This document shows positions 61,214-64,000 of a stretch of DNA of 64,000 nucleotides, one piece after another (position 1 is the first letter of the stretch; each line of letters starts with the position of its first letter). The stretch spans positions 25,944 to 89,943 of the forward strand of contig CALFJF010000045.1 in the NCBI GenBank assembly GCA_937877535.1, read 5' to 3'. The position numbers and the translations under genes are program-made. The notes beneath the pieces were generated by a model. That model was not told the origin of the DNA. It did not search any database and saw only the letters and a list, made by a program, of their open reading frames with translations. Source of the stretch: an uncultured Treponema sp. (lineage in GTDB: Bacteria > Spirochaetota > Spirochaetia > Treponematales > Treponemataceae).

Positions 61214-61352
61214 AAAAAAATCGCATTTCTTTGGAGTTTTTTGGAAAGATACTCAAACTTGTCTGAATAATTCAAAAAGTGGTCGCAATAATCTATGCTT
61301 TTATAGTTGTTTTTGCGCATTTTCCTCTAATTTTTACGGAGGAGAGTTTATT

Positions 61353-61991
61353 ATGGATATTATTTTTTGCGGAAACACTTACGAGGAACTGCGATTTCTT
61401 GCGTTTGAGTCGTGCGTAGAAGGCGACCGCGTGTCTTTTTTTGACGAAAACGCGCTTTTTGAGGAGCGAATTCGCGCTGACATAATCGTGCTGGATTTTG
61501 GACTTTTGAAAAAAAATCGAGAAGAGGCGATTTTCTCTTTATTTGAAAAAGTCCAAATCCCTTTTGTGTTTTACAACGAACCGTTTGATTTTCCAGAGGG
61601 GCGTTTTGAATCCTGGAAAAAGAGCGTGGATTTTTTGGGAAAAAACAAAAAAAATGCGCACTCTTTTCTTGAAAAACTGTCAAAATCGGCGCGCGTTTTG
61701 GAAGAAAAATCAAAAACGAAACACAATGCTGAAAATGCCCGCGAAAGTGCAAAAATCGCTCGGCATCTTTCTTTAACGCCACGGCTTTCCGACCTTTTTG
61801 GTCTTTTTTACACGTTTCGACATCGCTCCGTTTCGATTTCTGAAATCTCTGAAAGCCTTTCGCTCAAAAATGAAACTGAAAGTTGTTGCGCGTATACGTA
61901 TATTGCGCGGCTCAAAAATGCGATTCGCTTTGAAGAAAATTTTTCGCTCGTTCGCACAGGAGTCGGGTTGTATCGTTTAATTTGCGCGTAA
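61353..61991 (+). CDS. Orphan response-regulator-like protein with winged-helix C-terminus
   Basis: 212 residues. Residues 1-105 look like a receiver in outline (MDIIFCGNTYEELRFLAF, IIVLDFGLLKKN with one Asp in strand 3, PFVFYNEPFDF), but the acidic pair after strand 1 and the conserved Lys are not clear, so phosphorylation is doubtful. The C-terminal 80 residues resemble an OmpR/PhoB winged helix (SLTPRLSDLFGLFYTFRHRS, CAYTYIARLKNAIRFEENF and RTGVGLYRLI). No kinase gene is adjacent. GGAGGAG gives a strong ribosome site. A terminator follows. It may act as a phosphorylation-independent regulator. Confidence 0.6.
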   Translation: MDIIFCGNTYEELRFLAFESCVEGDRVSFFDENALFEERIRADIIVLDFGLLKKNREEAIFSLFEKVQIPFVFYNEPFDFPEGRFESWKKSVDFLGKNKKNAHSFLEKLSKSARVLEEKSKTKHNAENARESAKIARHLSLTPRLSDLFGLFYTFRHRSVSISEISESLSLKNETESCCAYTYIARLKNAIRFEENFSLVRTGVGLYRLICA

Positions 61992-62021
61992 AAATATGAT
62001 TTTTTCATTCATTTTACGAAA

Positions 62022-62066
62022 GGAGTCGTTCAAGAATCGACGGACGTTTTTGAACGACTTTATTTT
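62022..62066 (+). terminator. Terminator after the orphan regulator gene
   Basis: AGTCGTTCAA at 62024-62033 pairs perfectly with TTGAACGACT at 62050-62059, followed by TTATTTTAT. Confidence 0.8.
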
Positions 62067-62163
62067 ATGGACGTAAGCGATTTCGTTCGATAAAATTGAC
62101 TCGTGAGGAATCGAGATGTTCCTAACTGGTTTAATGATTTCGATTTGAAAAAAGGGGTAATGT

Positions 62164-62916
62164 ATGAAAAAAATTATGAAAAAATCGTTTGTAATTGCTT
62201 TTTTTGCAGTTGCTATTTTTGCGTTTTCTTCTTGCGCGGCAAAAGTAATCACGATTTCAGAGCATGAGCCTGTTGCGTTGATAAGCGTTATTGGAAATAC
62301 GGCTCTTCCGTGGCAAAATTCGTCGATTTCGTCTAATGACGACGATGACGACGGAAACGGACTTTTGAGCAACATGGTCAACAAGTTAATTGACGGGAAA
62401 AATCCAGAACTCCTTACGGGGCTTGACCGCGTGGATTACGCTGAGGCGAGTTTTAGGCAACTCGTTTCGGACGTTGGAGGAGCGGAAGTTTTGGACAAAG
62501 ACGACGTTGTAAAAAGCGATGCGTATATCGATTTGGGGCAAAGTTACTACAATTTGCTTTCTGCCACGGTTTCTGCAAGCGACTACAAAGATTTGACGAC
62601 GATTGGCGGAAAAAAGGCGCGTATGCTCATGGACAAAATAAACGCAAAAAGCCTCGTGCTTCTTCATTTTGACTTCCAGAAAAAATTGAACAAGGGAAAT
62701 CGCTGGAACGGCGATGTTTCGGGAGTTGTGAACATGAAAGTCAAAGTTTTGAATGAACGCGGAAAAGAGGTTTTGAACAAAACGATAACGACGTACACAG
62801 AACCGCTTCAAATCCGAGGGCGAAAATACTCCAAAGACGAACTTGTCGCGCTTTTTCCAGAAGCAATCGATAACGCAATACGCGAATTCGTTGTAACGTA
62901 TTTTCTTGGCGAGTAA
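62164..62916 (+). CDS. Lipoprotein, function unknown
   Basis: 250 residues. Signal peptide with lipobox FAFSSC (Cys about 24). The mature protein starts AAKVITISEHEPVALISVIG, followed by a Asn/Asp-rich linker with five consecutive Asp (about 56-64), then an alpha/beta domain with AKSLVLLHFDFQKKLNK and KVLNERGKEVLNKTITTYTE. I recognise no family. GGGGTAATGT precedes the ATG. A sharp terminator follows, so it is a single-gene unit. Confidence 0.75.
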   Translation: MKKIMKKSFVIAFFAVAIFAFSSCAAKVITISEHEPVALISVIGNTALPWQNSSISSNDDDDDGNGLLSNMVNKLIDGKNPELLTGLDRVDYAEASFRQLVSDVGGAEVLDKDDVVKSDAYIDLGQSYYNLLSATVSASDYKDLTTIGGKKARMLMDKINAKSLVLLHFDFQKKLNKGNRWNGDVSGVVNMKVKVLNERGKEVLNKTITTYTEPLQIRGRKYSKDELVALFPEAIDNAIREFVVTYFLGE

Positions 62917-62921
62917 AAACT

Positions 62922-62948
62922 AAAGGGGCAGCGATGCCCCTTTTTTTT
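62922..62948 (+). terminator. Terminator after the lipoprotein gene
   Basis: AAGGGGCA, GCGA loop, TGCCCC then TTTTTTTT. Convergent with the SDR gene, and close to its end. Confidence 0.9.
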
Positions 62949-62963
62949 GATATATTCAAAAAA

Positions 62964-63782
62964 CTAGTCTTTTTTATACGGGCGTTTTTGAAATTTATAC
63001 GTAAATCTCGCACCTGCGTAGCGTCCAATAAATCGACTCATAAATGCGGTGAGTTTCCATCTTGTTGCCCAAATTGCTGTGCATTTTCCTTTTTGAGAGA
63101 GTGCAAGGCAATGAGAAACGACTTTTTCGGGACTTTTTCCGTGGAGGACTTCTTCTCGCGCTCCGTTTGAGGCAACGGCGGCAAAATTGGTGCTCACGGA
63201 GCCGGGGCAAAGCGCGGTAACTTTGATTCCTTTGTCTTTGAGTTCTGCGGCAAGCGCGATTGAAAACGAAAGCACATACGATTTTGTTGCCGCATAAACG
63301 GCAAAATTGCCGAGTGGCAAAAACGCGGCAAGGCTTGACACGTTGATAATTCGGCTTTCGTTTCCCAAAAACGGGAGGCACACGCCACAAATTCCCGTGA
63401 GCGCGGTGCAGTTGAGTTCAATCATGTCGATTTCTTTTTCGAGCGGCGTTTGGGAAAATGGACCGTAAGTTCCAAAACCCGCGTTGTTCACCAAAAGTTC
63501 GATTTCGTATTCCCGCGCGGCTCGCTCTCGATTTACAAAATCCCGAAACGTTTCCACGCCCTCTTTTCCAGATACGTTCATCGAAATGAGTTTTATCTCC
63601 GCTTTTGCGGTTTCGCCCGCTTCCGCTCGGATTTTCTTTGCCGCGTCTTCAAGTTTTTCATAATTTCGAGCGATGAGCCACAATTCCTTTTCCGAGTTTT
63701 CGCAGTCGCTCAAAAAAAGTTGCCTTGCAAACTCAAACCCCAATCCGCTGTTCGCGCCAGTGATAACCGTAATTTTTCGCAT
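62964..63782 (-). CDS. Short-chain dehydrogenase/reductase
   Basis: 272 residues. Classical SDR: TGANSGLGFEFARQLF (Rossmann glycine motif TGxxxGxG, about 8-23), LLVNNAGFGTYGPF (NNAG, about 99), catalytic Ser in INVSSLAAFLPLG (about 146) and YAATKSYVLSFSIALAAEL (Y-x-x-x-K, about 162). PGSVSTNF follows. The substrate is unknown and there is no pathway context. The last 25 residues are basic and aromatic-rich. Confidence 0.88.
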   Translation of the reverse strand: MRKITVITGANSGLGFEFARQLFLSDCENSEKELWLIARNYEKLEDAAKKIRAEAGETAKAEIKLISMNVSGKEGVETFRDFVNRERAAREYEIELLVNNAGFGTYGPFSQTPLEKEIDMIELNCTALTGICGVCLPFLGNESRIINVSSLAAFLPLGNFAVYAATKSYVLSFSIALAAELKDKGIKVTALCPGSVSTNFAAVASNGAREEVLHGKSPEKVVSHCLALSQKGKCTAIWATRWKLTAFMSRFIGRYAGARFTYKFQKRPYKKD

Positions 63783-63881
63783 GACTTTATTCTACTATAA
63801 TTTTTTTGATTTTGCGCGATTTTTTTGAAAATAGAAAACGAAAAATACCACAAAACCCGCAAAGTCTGCTACACTCTTTGT

Positions 63882-64000
<119 letters not shown>

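Overview
The window reads as spirochaete chromosome, most likely a free-living or host-associated Treponema. Support: periplasmic FlaB flagellins, two side by side and followed by flaG and fliD; many very T/A-rich genes with few conventional Shine-Dalgarno sites; numerous lipoproteins and barrel-like exported proteins; and a gene repertoire that fits treponemes (NHL/TPR exported proteins, lnt, surE). I see no phage, insertion sequence, CRISPR array or rRNA.

Layout. 1-3.3 kb: flagellar filament genes on the minus strand (flaB, flaB, flaG, fliD cut by the left edge). 3.3-12.5 kb: minus-strand housekeeping: rdgB, a sigma-factor-like gene under a near-perfect sigma-54 promoter with a helically phased upstream repeat array, nrnA, an exported protein, argF, tRNA-Met, nrdR, a biotin ECF transporter (bioY plus ATPase plus T component) and lnt. 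12.5-17.6 kb: plus-strand run of a galactokinase-like kinase, surE, a TPR protein and a TPR/NHL exported protein. 17.6-24.3 kb: a giant exported barrel-like protein translationally coupled to a polytopic membrane protein. 24.3-25 kb: small outer-membrane barrel. 25-33.7 kb: minus-strand leuS, nucleotide kinase, yicC, murC, chemoreceptor, 5-FCL, then a tRNA-Asn/tRNA-Asp operon with its own promoter. 34-39 kb: a TtcA-like tRNA thiolase, a PARG-like macrodomain protein, a beta-propeller exported protein and an Fe-S RNA uridine methyltransferase. 39-42.7 kb: a complete N-degron operon (small ORF, clpS, clpA, aat). 42.7-46.2 kb: LysM/LytM protein, FHA protein, DnaQ-like exonuclease and a CotH-like lipoprotein split by a nine-base G tract. 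46.2-50 kb: two distinct phosphohexomutases. 50-57.9 kb: mnmA, a lamin-tail-like lipoprotein, a U32 peptidase family protein, ssb and a large conserved unknown. 57.9-64 kb: MATE transporter, hisC, metallophosphoesterase, an orphan degenerate response regulator, a lipoprotein, an SDR enzyme, and a heptanucleotide repeat running off the right edge.

How the parts connect. The most striking regulatory object is at 4.9-5.13 kb: a sigma-54 promoter, a ribosome site 40 bases downstream, and seven same-orientation TTGTTAGA copies spaced by 10 or 21 bases, upstream of a gene whose protein resembles sigma-70 region 2 at its N-terminus and has a C-terminal helix-turn-helix. This is the layout expected for a sigma cascade analogous to RpoN-RpoS of Borrelia. 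Two loci carry simple repeats able to switch frame (G tract in the cotH gene; ACTTCGG repeat at the right edge).
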